From JANMEB01 sp041745295 (lineage in GTDB: Bacteria; Planctomycetota; Planctomycetia; Pirellulales; Pirellulaceae): a DNA stretch of 64,000 nt. The stretch covers positions 15,279 to 79,278 of the forward strand of contig JBGTJE010000056.1 in NCBI GenBank assembly GCA_041745295.1, read 5' to 3'. Position 1 is the first letter of the stretch. The number at the start of each line of letters is the position of its first letter. Made by a program: the position numbers and the translations under genes. The notes under the pieces were generated by a model. It searched no databases and was not told the origin of the DNA. It saw only the letters and a list, made by a program, of their open reading frames with translations. Below are positions 17,612 through 27,000 of the stretch, piece after piece.

Positions 17612-18070
17612 TCAGTTGTTTGTAGGTCCAGAAAAATCGTCGTCGGCATCGTCGGCCATTCGGCCTTTGAGCCATTCCAGGTTGCGCACCAGTTCAGTAC
17701 GCGTTCGATCAAACGTCGAAAATGAGTGAATGAGCCGGAGCCAACCGATACAGCCCAGCGCCGCGCCGAGCGCGATCGTTAGACCAACAGCGATTAGCAG
17801 CCCTTGGGTCAAAGTGACTCCCGTCCAGGTTTGCATCATCGCGCCCAAACAATACACGAGCACGGGGATGGAACCGAGTAAGCAGAATCCTCCCACCGCC
17901 AGTAAACCAATCGACGCCCCTAAACCGGCTCGCCATTGGCGAAAATCGACTTCGGCAAGTCGACCTTGGAGCATGACTAATTCGATCACGTTTCCAATTA
18001 CGATTCGAGTTCGCTGCCACGGACTCGTGTGGTGACTCTGTCGCGATTTGTTGGATGCGATTCCAATCAT
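17612..18070 (-). CDS. Phage-holin-superfamily III / YqjE-like membrane protein
   Basis: A 152-residue protein with two long hydrophobic segments, SIGLLAVGGFCLLGSIPVLV and GLLIAVGLTIALGAALGCIG, separated by a short loop, and a basic/acidic C-terminal tail. This two-helix hairpin with flanking amphipathic helices matches the PF07332/YqjE group, called holin-like but chromosomal and usually clustered with YqjD (DUF883) genes, as here. ATG 18070 overlaps the stop of the upstream 91-residue gene as ATGA, which indicates translational coupling. Not a phage gene: no phage neighbours. Its cellular role is unknown. Confidence 0.78.
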   Translation of the reverse strand: MIGIASNKSRQSHHTSPWQRTRIVIGNVIELVMLQGRLAEVDFRQWRAGLGASIGLLAVGGFCLLGSIPVLVYCLGAMMQTWTGVTLTQGLLIAVGLTIALGAALGCIGWLRLIHSFSTFDRTRTELVRNLEWLKGRMADDADDDFSGPTNN

Positions 18071-18342
18071 GTTCGTTTTATCCAATAGGCTACCGCGACT
18101 CCGACACAAAATGCCCCAGACAGACGGACCCAGGGCACCAAGGCCGAGGATTGCGGCTGAGAATGTACTAGAGTGTTTCGGGGCCGAAAATTGTGTACTT
18201 TATTTGCTCGAGGGTTCGAACGATCGTCGGTAACGTTGCTTACGTAACCGTCCGGTGTGGACGTCGATGATCGAGTTATTTCGGCTAGGTCGCTGGATGA
18301 TCCGGGGGAACCGGCAACTGTCGGTGCTAATTCAGGCCACAT
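18067..18342 (-). CDS. Small tail-anchored membrane protein, unrecognised
   Basis: A 91-residue protein, MWPELAPTVAGSPGSSSDLA at the start, Ser/Thr/Asn/Arg-rich and likely disordered for 70 residues, then one C-terminal helix VRLSGAFCVGVAVAYWIKR. GAGGAAAAG lies ahead of ATG 18342, and the stop overlaps the next start by ATGA. The coupling to the YqjE-like gene is the main reason to accept it. No family recognised; the layout matches the other small anchored proteins of this operon. Confidence 0.65.
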   Translation of the reverse strand: MWPELAPTVAGSPGSSSDLAEITRSSTSTPDGYVSNVTDDRSNPRANKVHNFRPRNTLVHSQPQSSALVPWVRLSGAFCVGVAVAYWIKRT

Positions 18343-18360
18343 AAGCTTTTCCTCGGTCGT

Positions 18361-18795
18361 TCACAATTCTGAATGTCTTTTGCTAAACGTCTTTTGACGA
18401 TTGTCGCGTTCGGGATTCGCCGCGCGCTCGGTGAGCGATCGGATGGTCCGGTTCAGGACGATCGTAAAACCGGCAGAGATTGCGCTTCGAAGTAGCGATC
18501 CTACAAAGCTAAACTTTGCCGGCTGAATCTTTGGTCTTAGGGTTTCCTCAAGCCTCACTTGCCCATTGGGGGCTGACAGGGTTTGTAATTCCTTGCGTTG
18601 GCGCCGGGGAACCAATGCGAAACCGATCGCCGCCGCCAAGCCAATGCTTGCGAAGGGATGCCGGGCGATTAGCTGTTTCCAATTAAACCAATCTTTTGCA
18701 TCGTGAGCCGCGGCCCGAACTTGATATCGGATGCCACGCCGCAGCTTCGCCATGCGAGCTTGAATTTCGTTGGAACTTTCAAAGTCGGCCATCAT
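18361..18795 (-). CDS. DUF883/YqjD-like membrane protein
   Basis: About 144 residues from the ATG at 18795 (MMADFESSNEIQARMAKLRR); a slightly earlier ATG at 18807 is also possible and no start has a strong ribosome-binding site. A polar amphipathic N-terminus with Lys/Arg is followed by IARHPFASIGLAAAIGFALV, the HP-x(4)-G-A-A-x-G-F signature of the DUF883 anchor, then RRQRK. A second hydrophobic stretch near residue 100 (SLLRSAISAGFTIVLNRTI) distinguishes it from plain YqjD. Position in the operon: 18 bases before the 91-residue gene, 78 bases after the 79-residue gene. Confidence 0.7.
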   Translation of the reverse strand: MMADFESSNEIQARMAKLRRGIRYQVRAAAHDAKDWFNWKQLIARHPFASIGLAAAIGFALVPRRQRKELQTLSAPNGQVRLEETLRPKIQPAKFSFVGSLLRSAISAGFTIVLNRTIRSLTERAANPERDNRQKTFSKRHSEL

Positions 18796-18873
18796 ACGGT
18801 TTCTCATCAGGAATGATTCGGAAACCCGGCGTTACGCATCCTCGGTGTTTTGAGCCCTTCACGCGAGTCATCA

Positions 18874-19113
18874 TTATTCCCGCCCAAAGGGCGTCACTTG
18901 CGACAAGGCTTCCATCAATCGGTGCCCGATTCGCGTTGCCATGCCCTGCTGCGAAGCTCGAGTAGATTGCAGACTGGTAACGGCGACCACGCCGAGGACC
19001 AACCCCAAGCCAAACGCTGTCGCAACGAAAACCAGCGGATGAGATTCGATCGTATCCTGCGCCTGTGCCGACGCCATTTCGAACTGCTCGGCGATTCTGT
19101 TTTGCACTGCCAT
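18874..19113 (-). CDS. Small DUF883-like membrane protein
   Basis: A 79-residue protein, MAVQNRIAEQFEMASAQAQD, with a helical polar N-terminus and one hydrophobic helix HPLVFVATAFGLGLVLGVVA that again begins with the HP motif and has Gly every four residues. GAGGAATCCC precedes ATG 19113. It lies 125 bases downstream of the CsbD gene and belongs to the same run of minus-strand genes. Likely a membrane-tethered coiled or helical protein; function unknown. Confidence 0.72.
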   Translation of the reverse strand: MAVQNRIAEQFEMASAQAQDTIESHPLVFVATAFGLGLVLGVVAVTSLQSTRASQQGMATRIGHRLMEALSQVTPFGRE

Positions 19114-19238
19114 GGGATTCCTCGATGAATAATGAGTATTACGGTTTGTTCCAATTCGCTGACCAATCGCATCGCCTGCAAACGAGGCTTATCGAAACGA
19201 TTAGCTACGCCCAAGCGTGTACGCGTCGTGGACGTTAA

Positions 19239-19652
19239 CTAGCGCCGAATGACGAGTCCAATGATCACGCCGGCGACTATCCCCGCGCCGAACGAGGCGC
19301 CCACCGATTCAAACGGGTGGCGGCGGACCATTCGCTGCGTTTGCTCAAGACCGGATTGGGCCGCATCGTAAGCCTGCCCTGCTGCCTGCTGAATCGTCTC
19401 GGAGGCGCTGCCGACAACATCCTGAGCTGTTTCAGAAATTCGGTTGGCCATCGAGGCGCCACGATCCGAAACACTGGTTAGGAACGACTCGATTTGCGAA
19501 CGCGCTTCGCCCGTCTTGCGTTGAATCAATCCGACCAACTGGTCGACATTCCCTTCGGTTCGGGTCAATTCATCGTCGGTGAGTTGTCCCCACTTTTCGC
19601 GGACTTTTCCTTTAATTTCTCTCCACTGACCCTTTAAAGTTTGTTGGTTCAT
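19239..19652 (-). CDS. CsbD family protein with C-terminal membrane anchor
   Basis: A 137-residue fusion. Residues 1-58 are a CsbD domain, starting MNQQTLKGQWREIKGKVREK and including WGQLTDDELTRTEGNVDQLVG. CsbD is a sigma-B-controlled stress protein in Bacillus and a related small protein (YjbJ) is abundant in stressed enterobacteria; the biochemical role is unknown. Residues 60-115 are an Ala/Gln/Ser-rich helix (QIESFLTSVSDRGASMANRI), and residues 116-137 are a DUF883-type anchor RRHPFESVGASFGAGIVAGV ending in VIRR. This is therefore CsbD tied to the membrane. It appears to be the first gene of the operon running down to the AI-2E family transporter. Confidence 0.88.
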   Translation of the reverse strand: MNQQTLKGQWREIKGKVREKWGQLTDDELTRTEGNVDQLVGLIQRKTGEARSQIESFLTSVSDRGASMANRISETAQDVVGSASETIQQAAGQAYDAAQSGLEQTQRMVRRHPFESVGASFGAGIVAGVIIGLVIRR

Positions 19653-20156
19653 AACAAGTAACTCCGTTGTGGATGTTTGATTGACCTATTTGCACAGACC
19701 ATTGAGCAAAGACTATGCCAGAAATTGAACTTGCTCGTTTCGGATCGATTCCCAGATATATTTCGCGGTCGCCGTGAACCGACATGCTCGCGAAACGTTG
19801 AAAAAGGACGCGGTATCCCGCATTCCAGTCGCGACGGCATCGCCGCCATTTGTCTCCTGGTCGTACCCCGAATGCACGGAATAAGGTCCGCCCAGATTAT
19901 TTGCCAAAGCCAAGCGCCAAGTGATCGCGCATACGCCAGGTTGAACTTGAATTGACCAAATCGTCCTCGACCAATGGCTTAATGCACTTGCGTTTGGCGA
20001 CCGTTCACCGCATTTTCCAAACGACTGCGGCATCAGCCGCATTTGCGCGCCTTTGCTTTGGTTCATCGGCACGCGAAGTGCATTTGGAATCCCTCTAACT
20101 GTTTCTGTGGAGAAAACGACGATTCTATAAATGTTGATACGTAGAAAGGAAAAACG
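19653..20156. other. Divergent regulatory region of the stress cluster
   Basis: 504 bases between csbD-like (minus) and the glycine-zipper gene (plus). It should carry promoters in both directions. I see no gene, no strong hairpin and no operator I can name; the open frame on the minus strand here crosses into the next gene and lacks protein-like sequence. Confidence 0.45.
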
Positions 20157-20714
20157 ATGAACCGAAACAAAAACCAATCGGACGATGACATTCGCCGTCA
20201 AAACCGAAATGAGGATCCCATCACGGAGGAGCCAGGAGCGCACCCCGTGGGTACGGGAGCGGGCGCCGTGATCGGCGGTGCATTAGCAGGCGCAGCCGCT
20301 GGCGCGCTGGCGGGTCCTATTGGAACCGTCGCCGGCGCCGTGATCGGCGGCGTGGCAGGCGCCGCGGCTGGCAAAGCAATTGCGGAAAATGTGAACCCAA
20401 CGGTCGAAACCGATTATTGGCGGCAGTCATACAGAAATCGGCCCTACTACTCGGACGAGTATGACTTTGAAGATTACGAGCCGGCATATCGCCTTGGTTG
20501 GGAGAACTACAGTGAATCGAACCGCGATTGGAATGCCTCCGAACCGGAACTTAGGCGAAAATGGCAGGAGAATCGTTGGGAAGACGAAGGCGGGTCGCCA
20601 CCCATGTCGTGGGAAGAAGCCCGACTGGCCGCCAAAGACGCTTACGAACGCGTCGCGAATCGCGGGGAAGCGGATTACGACACCGATAGTGGAACGTCCA
20701 ATAAGCCGCGCTAG
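20157..20714 (+). CDS. Glycine-zipper protein with acidic aromatic tail
   Basis: A 185-residue protein. A charged N-terminus (MNRNKNQSDDDIRRQNRNED) leads into a long Gly/Ala zipper, VGTGAGAVIGGALAGAAAGA and then GTVAGAVIGGVAGAAAGKAI, at about residues 30-77; such zippers insert in membranes as helical hairpins. The tail is rich in Asp, Glu, Tyr and Trp (YYSDEYDFEDYEPAYRLGWE) and contains the YGWEN-like core of a short family seen beside stress genes. AAAGGA precedes ATG 20157. It has its own terminator at 20748-20790. It faces the CsbD operon and is likely under related control; the function is unknown. Confidence 0.78.
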   Translation: MNRNKNQSDDDIRRQNRNEDPITEEPGAHPVGTGAGAVIGGALAGAAAGALAGPIGTVAGAVIGGVAGAAAGKAIAENVNPTVETDYWRQSYRNRPYYSDEYDFEDYEPAYRLGWENYSESNRDWNASEPELRRKWQENRWEDEGGSPPMSWEEARLAAKDAYERVANRGEADYDTDSGTSNKPR

Positions 20715-20747
20715 GTCGTCCGTTCGGTAAACAACAATGACTTTGGA

Positions 20748-20790
20748 CCGGCGGCGGGATTTGAAAACAGCTCGCCGCCGGTTGCTTTTC
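20748..20790 (+). terminator. Intrinsic terminator of the glycine-zipper gene
   Basis: A perfect 9-bp stem CCGGCGGCG/CGCCGCCGG with a 16-base loop is followed by TTGCTTTTC on the plus strand, 33 bases after the stop codon. The long loop and imperfect T tract make it moderate rather than strong. Confidence 0.65.
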
Positions 20791-20866
20791 TCGAATGCGT
20801 TGGCTCCGCATCACGTTAAGATGTCGGCGCACGCACAATCTAATAATATCGTAGGAGTTGCTTGAT

Positions 20867-21052
20867 ATGAAACGCATGATTATTTGCAGCATCGCGTTGA
20901 GCATGCTAGTCTTTGGGCTCGGTGGTTGCGCCGAGGAATCGTCCACCAAATCGTCGACCACAGTCACAACGCCGGGTGGCGAGACGACGGTGACAACCGA
21001 AAAAGAAGTCAAGAAAACGGGTGAAAACCCGCCCTCCGTTCCCCCCAAATAG
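20867..21052 (+). CDS. Small lipoprotein
   Basis: A 61-residue protein, MKRMIICSIALSMLVFGLGG followed by Cys: a lipoprotein signal with an LGGC lipobox (Cys at about residue 21). The mature 40 residues are Ser, Thr, Glu and Lys rich (TVTTPGGETTVTTEKEVKKT) and presumably an unstructured, membrane-tethered peptide. TAGGAG lies 10 bases before ATG 20867; the in-frame ATG three codons earlier is less well placed. Comparable TVTTPGG-type small lipoproteins occur in planctomycetes; the role is unknown. Convergent with the SDR gene. Confidence 0.78.
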   Translation: MKRMIICSIALSMLVFGLGGCAEESSTKSSTTVTTPGGETTVTTEKEVKKTGENPPSVPPK

Positions 21053-21216
21053 TTCAACGCCGCACGGGCAGTTGTCCTGCTTGGCAGACGCTGGAACGGT
21101 TTATTTCCCGCGACGCAGTGTTTTCACGGACAAAGTAGTTCCGTCCGCTGGAGAATGCCCCAAGCGTTATCGGCGAATCTTGAGCGAATTCAGTTCGTTC
21201 TAACGGCTGGCTAAAG

Positions 21217-21241
21217 ACGACGGTGAATCGGTCACCGTCGT
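21217..21241. terminator. Hairpin between convergent genes
   Basis: The perfect 10-bp arms ACGACGGTGA/TCACCGTCGT with a 5-base loop lie in the 247-base gap between the lipoprotein (plus) and the SDR (minus). No long T tract on either side, so a bidirectional terminator is only a possibility. Confidence 0.4.
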
Positions 21242-21299
21242 GTTCGGCCTGTCGCTAACCAAAACAGTGGTCGGCCCGCTTGGGTCAGGAACACGCTAC

Positions 21300-22193
21300 C
21301 TAACCGTTGATAATTTCGCCGCCATTGGGGTGGAGGACTTGGCCGGTCATGTACGACGAGTCGTCCGAGGCAAGGAACACGAAGCACGTAGCACACTCGG
21401 CGGGCTCACCGGCCCGTCCCATCGGCGAGTCCGCTCCAAACCGGCTGACCTTTTTCCGAGCAAAAGTTGCCGGTATCAAGGGTGTCCAAATCGGACCTGG
21501 GGCAACCGCGTTCACTCGAATTCCATCGGCAACCAAAAGTTGAGCGAGCGAGCGGGTGAAGCTTACGATTGCTCCCTTGCTCGCCGAATAGTCAAGCAGG
21601 CCGGGGCTCCCGCGATAAGCCGTGACTGACGTCGTGTTGACGATTGTGCTGCCCGTTTGCTTCCTCAAATAGGGAACTGCGGCTTGGCTCAAAAAGAACA
21701 TTGAGAAAACGTTGGTTCGGAAAGTCGCCACTAAATTTTTCTCATCGACTTCCGATAATTTGCTTTCGGGATGTTGCTCGGCGGCATTGTTGATCAAAGA
21801 ATCCAATCGCCCGAAGGCCTTCACGGTTCGCTGTACGGCTCGTCTGCAGAACGCAGCCCGCCCGATGTTACCTTGGATGAGCAGGCATTTTCGGCCTTCT
21901 GCTTCGACGAGAGATTTGGTCTCCGACGCGTCGCGCTTTTCATTTAGATAAGCGATAGCAACGTCAGCGCCTTCGCGCGCAAATGTCACGGCAATCGATC
22001 GGCCAATCCCGCTGTCTCCGCCGGTAATTAATGCGACCCTTTTCCGGAGTTTGCCGCTGCCGCGATAATCCAGGGCAATCGTCAGCGGCTGGGGCCTCAT
22101 CCGACTTTGGCGACCTGGTTGCCGAGGTTGCGATTGCTCGGGCCTCAGTTTCTTGCCAACTGACTTGGTCCGCTTTGAAGATTTATTGACCAT
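21300..22193 (-). CDS. SDR family oxidoreductase (YhdF/YdaD-like)
   Basis: A 297-residue classical/extended short-chain dehydrogenase. The NAD(P) motif TGGDSGIGR is at residues 57-65, the NNAAEQ element at 135-140, the catalytic Ser at 189, Tyr202 and Lys206 in YSASK, and the PG-x-W element in VNAVAPGPIWTPLIP. A 50-residue basic N-terminal extension and the TGGDSGIGRS wording are typical of the YhdF/YdaD/YghA group, which are stress-induced dehydrogenases with poorly defined substrates. Its place beside CsbD- and YqjD-like genes fits that pattern. It likely oxidises or reduces a small alcohol or aldehyde in the cytoplasm; the precise substrate cannot be read. Confidence 0.92.
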   Translation of the reverse strand: MVNKSSKRTKSVGKKLRPEQSQPRQPGRQSRMRPQPLTIALDYRGSGKLRKRVALITGGDSGIGRSIAVTFAREGADVAIAYLNEKRDASETKSLVEAEGRKCLLIQGNIGRAAFCRRAVQRTVKAFGRLDSLINNAAEQHPESKLSEVDEKNLVATFRTNVFSMFFLSQAAVPYLRKQTGSTIVNTTSVTAYRGSPGLLDYSASKGAIVSFTRSLAQLLVADGIRVNAVAPGPIWTPLIPATFARKKVSRFGADSPMGRAGEPAECATCFVFLASDDSSYMTGQVLHPNGGEIING

Positions 22194-22486
22194 TGGAATT
22201 CCGATGCGTTGTTGTCAAGATCTATATTGTAATTTTGAATTCGTCGCCATGATCAGCCAGTAATGCAATCTTCGTGCCGAGAACAACTGCGAATAGTCGC
22301 AAGAAATGAGAATTGGATTCGCAAACTCAATTCCCAGAAAAGTCCGGCGCTATTGGCTCAAACGCCCCAAGATTTGAGTACATCAGTTGGTTCGTGACCG
22401 GACTATTCCGTGATGTCCGCGCACGGCAAACGCGTACTCGCGAAGAATCTCGGCCATGATCGCCGCTTGGTTATGTACGGACAAGC

Positions 22487-23890
22487 TCACTCGAGAATCC
22501 CGCGGATGACATGCCCGTGCACGTCGGTCAGCCGACGATCAATGCCGCTATGCCGGAATGTGAGTTTTTTATGGTCGATGCCGAGCAAATGCAGGATGGT
22601 TGCGTGGAAGTCATAACTTGTGGTCACGTCCTCGACTGCTTTCCACGACCACTCGTCACTTTGTCCGTGCGCCACCCCGCTCTTGATGCCCGCGCCGGCG
22701 AACCAGGAGACGAATGTGCCGCCGTTGTGATCGCGGCCCGTGGTGTCCTGACTGAAAGGCATCCTGCCAAATTCTGTCGTCCAAATGAGCAGCGTATCGT
22801 CAAGCAGACCGCGAGCTTTCAAATCCATTAACAGCCCGGCCGCAGGTTGGTCCATCCGGCGGGCTGCAATGCCGAGCTCCTTGGCGATGTCGGCGTGATT
22901 GTCCCAATTGTCAGCACCGCCACCCTGGCCGCTCCAGACCTGCACAAAGCGCACTCCTCGCTCCACCATGCGGCGCGCAAGCAAGCAGCGCTTGCCAAAG
23001 TCCTCGGTCTCCGGCTGGTCGAGCCCGTAGAGTGTTCTCGTTGCCTCCGTCTCGTCGGCTAAGCTGAGCAACTCGGGTGCGGAAAGTTGGAGCCGTGCGG
23101 CGAGTTGATAACTCTCGATGCGCGCGGTGAGCCGTGAATCGTCGGGACGCTCAGCCGCGTGGGCGACGTTCAGTTCCTGCAGCATTGCAAAACCTTCGCG
23201 ACGACTTGCCGGCGTGATATACGTTGCACTCGCAGGCGGTTGGAGATGACGCATCGGCTGTGCCGCGGATGAATTCAGAATGGTCGCCTGATGGTTCGCC
23301 GGCAAGAATCCCGAAGTGAACGCGCTGCGTCCATTGTAGGGGAGCCCCTTGGCATCGGGCAGCGCGACGAACGCGGGCACGTTGTCGGCGAAACTGCCCA
23401 GTGCATACGAGATCCAAGCACCCGCGCAGGGGAAGCCCGGAAGCAGGAATCCACTCGTCTGCAAGTACGATGCCGGTCCGTGAACGTTCGACTTCGACTG
23501 CATCGCCATCAGGAAGGCCATTTCGTCCACGTGCTTCGCGAGGTGCGGCAACACGTTGCTGACCCACCTGCCGCACTGTCCGTGCTGAGCCCACTCGAAC
23601 GGGCTCTTCATGACTGCGCCGGGAACGCTGACAGTCGCCTCGACTCGCTCGCCGGACCCCGGATCGAATTTTTGCCCGTGCCGCGAGATGAGCTGCGGTT
23701 TGTAATCAAACAAATCGCACTGACTGGCGCCGCCATTCATAAAGAGTTGAATGACGCGCTTTGCCTTTGGCGCATGATCCGGAAATGCGGCGGCGAAGGC
23801 GTCGCGTTGCAGGAGCGCTTTCAACGCGATGCTACCGAGGCCGGTGCTCAGAGTTCCGAGAAAATCGCGCCGCAGTAGTGGATTGTTCAT
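22487..23890 (-). CDS. DUF1501 domain protein (unit 1)
   Basis: A 467-residue member of the DUF1501 family, related to the alkaline phosphatase/sulfatase fold. The start is placed at ATG 23890, MNNPLLRRDFLGTLSTGLGS, a Tat-like signal with RRDFLG; 21 upstream residues of the open frame are excluded. Landmarks are VIQLFMNGGASQCDLFDYKP, then TTEFGRMPFS and DHNGGTFVSWFAGAGI near the C-terminus, which correspond to the metal-site region EFGR-x-P...GRDH. In planctomycetes this family is nearly always next to a DUF1549/DUF1553 gene, as here; the function of the pair is not known. Confidence 0.9.
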   Translation of the reverse strand: MNNPLLRRDFLGTLSTGLGSIALKALLQRDAFAAAFPDHAPKAKRVIQLFMNGGASQCDLFDYKPQLISRHGQKFDPGSGERVEATVSVPGAVMKSPFEWAQHGQCGRWVSNVLPHLAKHVDEMAFLMAMQSKSNVHGPASYLQTSGFLLPGFPCAGAWISYALGSFADNVPAFVALPDAKGLPYNGRSAFTSGFLPANHQATILNSSAAQPMRHLQPPASATYITPASRREGFAMLQELNVAHAAERPDDSRLTARIESYQLAARLQLSAPELLSLADETEATRTLYGLDQPETEDFGKRCLLARRMVERGVRFVQVWSGQGGGADNWDNHADIAKELGIAARRMDQPAAGLLMDLKARGLLDDTLLIWTTEFGRMPFSQDTTGRDHNGGTFVSWFAGAGIKSGVAHGQSDEWSWKAVEDVTTSYDFHATILHLLGIDHKKLTFRHSGIDRRLTDVHGHVIRGILE

Positions 23891-23944
23891 CGTCAGTCGA
23901 GGACCTTGCGGAAGTAATGATTTTCGCACACGGGCATAGCCCTT

Positions 23945-24006
23945 GGCACACAAGACAAAACTGATTTTCCGTGAGCCACTGGCTTTGCCAGTGCTCTTTT
24001 TTTGGG
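23945..24006 (+). repeat. Dispersed CACTGGC/GCCAGTG repeat, copy 2
   Basis: It contains GGCACACAAGAC, then GATTTTCCGTG, and a hairpin GCCACTGGC-TTT-GCCAGTG followed by CTCTTTTTTT. The same elements occur in opposite orientation at 63858-63934. Between the two DUF genes of unit 1, the hairpin plus T run would act as a terminator on the plus strand only, so it is better seen as a mobile palindromic repeat. Confidence 0.75.
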
Positions 24007-24013
24007 CTAAACT

Positions 24014-27000
24014 TCAGTCGAGGTAGAGGAATTCGTTAGTGTTGAGCAGCAATTGGCAAGCGTTGACGAAACCGTGTCGCTGGATATAAGCGGCTAATTT
24101 TGCCCGCTCCGCACCGTGCGTACCGCGGAGCAGGATGAGTTGGAATGCTGATTCTGCCTGCGCCTCCGGCGTATCGCCCTGCGCTGCGAGCCGGGCGGCG
24201 ATGTGCTCGCATTGACGGATGACGAATGCGTCATTCATCATCGCGAAGGCTTGTACGGCCGTCGTCGAGGCGCCGCGCACAGGCGTGAACGCACTGCCGT
24301 CGGGACAATCGAGCGCATCCATGAACGGATCGGGTACGGTGCGGAAGATAAATCGGTAGATAGCGCGGCGGCGGGCCGCTGGTGAGTCAGGATCGAAGTG
24401 CTCGTAATCGAGGAAGGCCGGGTTTCCACCTGGCATGAATGTGGCATCTCCCCGCGAGTTAAACTGCTGCGCCGGAGGTCCGCCCATCGTCAGATCGAGC
24501 TGGCCGCTCAACGCCAGGATCGTATCGCGCACCTCTTCGGCGGAAAGACGCGGGCGATTTTGCCGCCAAAGCAGGCGATTGTCACTTTCGACAGCAGCGC
24601 CGTGACTAGCCAACGTTGATTGTTTCCACGTCTCGCTCGTGATGATCAACCGGTGGAGTGCTTTGAGCGAACCCTTTGCGTCATCTCGAAACCAGACGGC
24701 GAGCCAATCGAGAAGTTCAGGGTGGCTCGGTTCGCCGCCCATCCTGCCAAAATCGTTCGGCGAGTCGCAGAGGCCCCGGCCAAAATGCCAAGCCCACACG
24801 CGATTCACGATGCTGCGCCACGTGAGCGCGTTACGCTCGTCGCTAATCCAAAGGGCGAGGGCGGCGCGGCGTTTTGATTCGTCGTCGGCGCTGGCAATCG
24901 TGAGTTCGGGCAGCATTTCTGGAACGCACGCAAGAGTGCCGGGGCCGATCAACTCGCCGAGCTTGCTTAATTCGCCACGCACAAGGAGGTGGATTGGTCG
25001 TGGCTGCGGCGCTGGCGTGAAGTTCACCCCATCGGGCCGGAAATCCCGAGTGATTGCGTAGACAAACCGCGGCGCCGGCAGCGCACCAAGCGCGCTTTCA
25101 TTTTCCCCCTTCAATACGGCCAACGCCAACTCCTGAGTTTGTTCGACAGTGCGTTCCTCGACTGGCACGCGGAGGATTGCCGCCAACTCGGTGGACAACG
25201 GCTTGATGATCGCCGCGGCGGGCAACTCGTCGCAGGTGGTCAAGCGGAATCGACCGATCCCGTGCCCCGGTGCTCCCGCCTGATGTTCAAAGAGGAATGT
25301 AAACGTCGTACCCTCAGAAAAAGCGGTAGGTTTCTCGACCTCGAAAACGGCCTCATGCGGTTCGCCGTAGCGCGGGTGCACGCCCCACTGCGTTTCGTTT
25401 TTTCCGTCGATGGCTTGCGCGGCGGAAATTGCGGGGCCTTCGTCGAAGTCCGCCGAAGCGCGGGAAAACATCAATGGCATTGCCCCTTCCGTTGCACCGG
25501 CAGGAGACGCAAAGGCGCGGAATTCGGAGAGATGGAAATTGCCGTTGTCCCACCGACCCGGCCCGCGCTCGGGCAAACGGTCATCGGGCAATACCTCCAG
25601 CCGAACTGCGCTGAGTTTTCCGGCGGGACGGCGGGCGGTGACGATGTAGGTATCTCGTTCCGGCCGCGTGCCGCTGACGAACCACGAGCCATCCGTTTGC
25701 TTTGCCATCGTCGCGCCACCAGTTGAAACGACGCTTAATACATCCAGCGCCGTCCACGACTTATCCAGTCTCGCCCGCATTTCTTCCCACGCGGCGATCT
25801 TGTGCCTAATCTCCGGCGACTCGAGCGTGGCCAACAGCGCCGCGTCAGGCTGCAACAAGGCGCGCTGTTCGGTAAGCAGTCGTTGTCGCTCCAACCGCGT
25901 CTTCGGCTCTGCATCGAAAGGCCGGTCTGCCCGATCCACACCCGCGAAGACTGCCTGCAGCGCGTAATATTCGCGCTGCGTGATCGGATCGAACTTGTGG
26001 TCGTGACAGCGTGCACAGTGCACGGTGAGGCTTTGAAACGTCCCGATCACAGTGCTGACCATGTTGTCGCGATCGAGGTATTGCGACATGCGATGATCGA
26101 CGGTGTCTTCGCGCACCGTGACCATTAGCGTGTGATCCCACGGCCCTGCTGCGACGAAGCCGAGAGCGACTGTGGCTTGCGGATCGTCAGGGAAAATCTC
26201 CTCTCCGGCAATCTGCTCTTGCACAAATCGTGCATAGGGCTTGTCGTCGTTAAATGCAGCAATGACGTAATCGCGATAGGGCCAGGCGTTTGGGCGAGCA
26301 TAGTCGTGGTCATTACCGTGTGTGTCCGCGTAATTGGCGACGTCGAGCCAATGCCGCGCCCAGTGTTCGCCGTAACGTGGCGACGCGAGCAGTCGCGTGA
26401 CAAGTTTCCCGTAGGCCTGCGGATCCTCGTCGAAAATAAACGCCGCGGCCTCCTCCGATGTCGGTGGCAGTCCCGTGAGGTCGTAGCTCAACCGTCGTAT
26501 AATCGTTCGCCGGTCCGCTTCTGGTGCAGGCGCGAGTTTTCTCTCCGCGAGCTTCGCACGGATGAAGGCATCAATCGGATTCTGCGTGCTACTTGGCACC
26601 GCAGGCTTCCGTAGCGGCGTAAGCGACCAATGCGGCGTTGCACCTTCCGTCGGGCCGGCAAATTCGTCCGGCCAATCGGCTCCCTCATCGATCCATTTTG
26701 TCAGTACGTCAATCTCGGCCGAGGAGAGACGCTCGCCCTCGGGAGGCATTTGAAGGTCCGCATCCTCTCGACTGACAAATTGAATGAGGGGGCTGTCGAC
26801 AGCGTTTCTCGCAACAATGCTCTTCCCAAAGCTTTCGCCCCCTTGGAGTGCGTTGGACCTTATATCTAGCCGCAGTCCGCCCTCCTGCGTTTTTGGCCCG
26901 TGGCACGGGTAGCAGTGCTTCTGTAAAATGGGCCGCACTTCGCGCGCGAAGTCCGCTTGTTTGCCGATGGCGCATGCCGTGAGGCTAAACAATAGGGCCA

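Noticed and set aside
17612..18070. Phage origin for the holin-like gene
   Set aside because: The YqjE-like group of this superfamily is chromosomal and clusters with DUF883 genes; there are no phage genes around it.
19713..20243. A 176-residue minus-strand frame in the CsbD upstream region
   Set aside because: It runs into the glycine-zipper gene on the other strand and has no protein-like pattern.
21217..21241. Riboswitch or attenuator upstream of the SDR
   Set aside because: It lies downstream of both convergent genes, so it cannot be a leader element.
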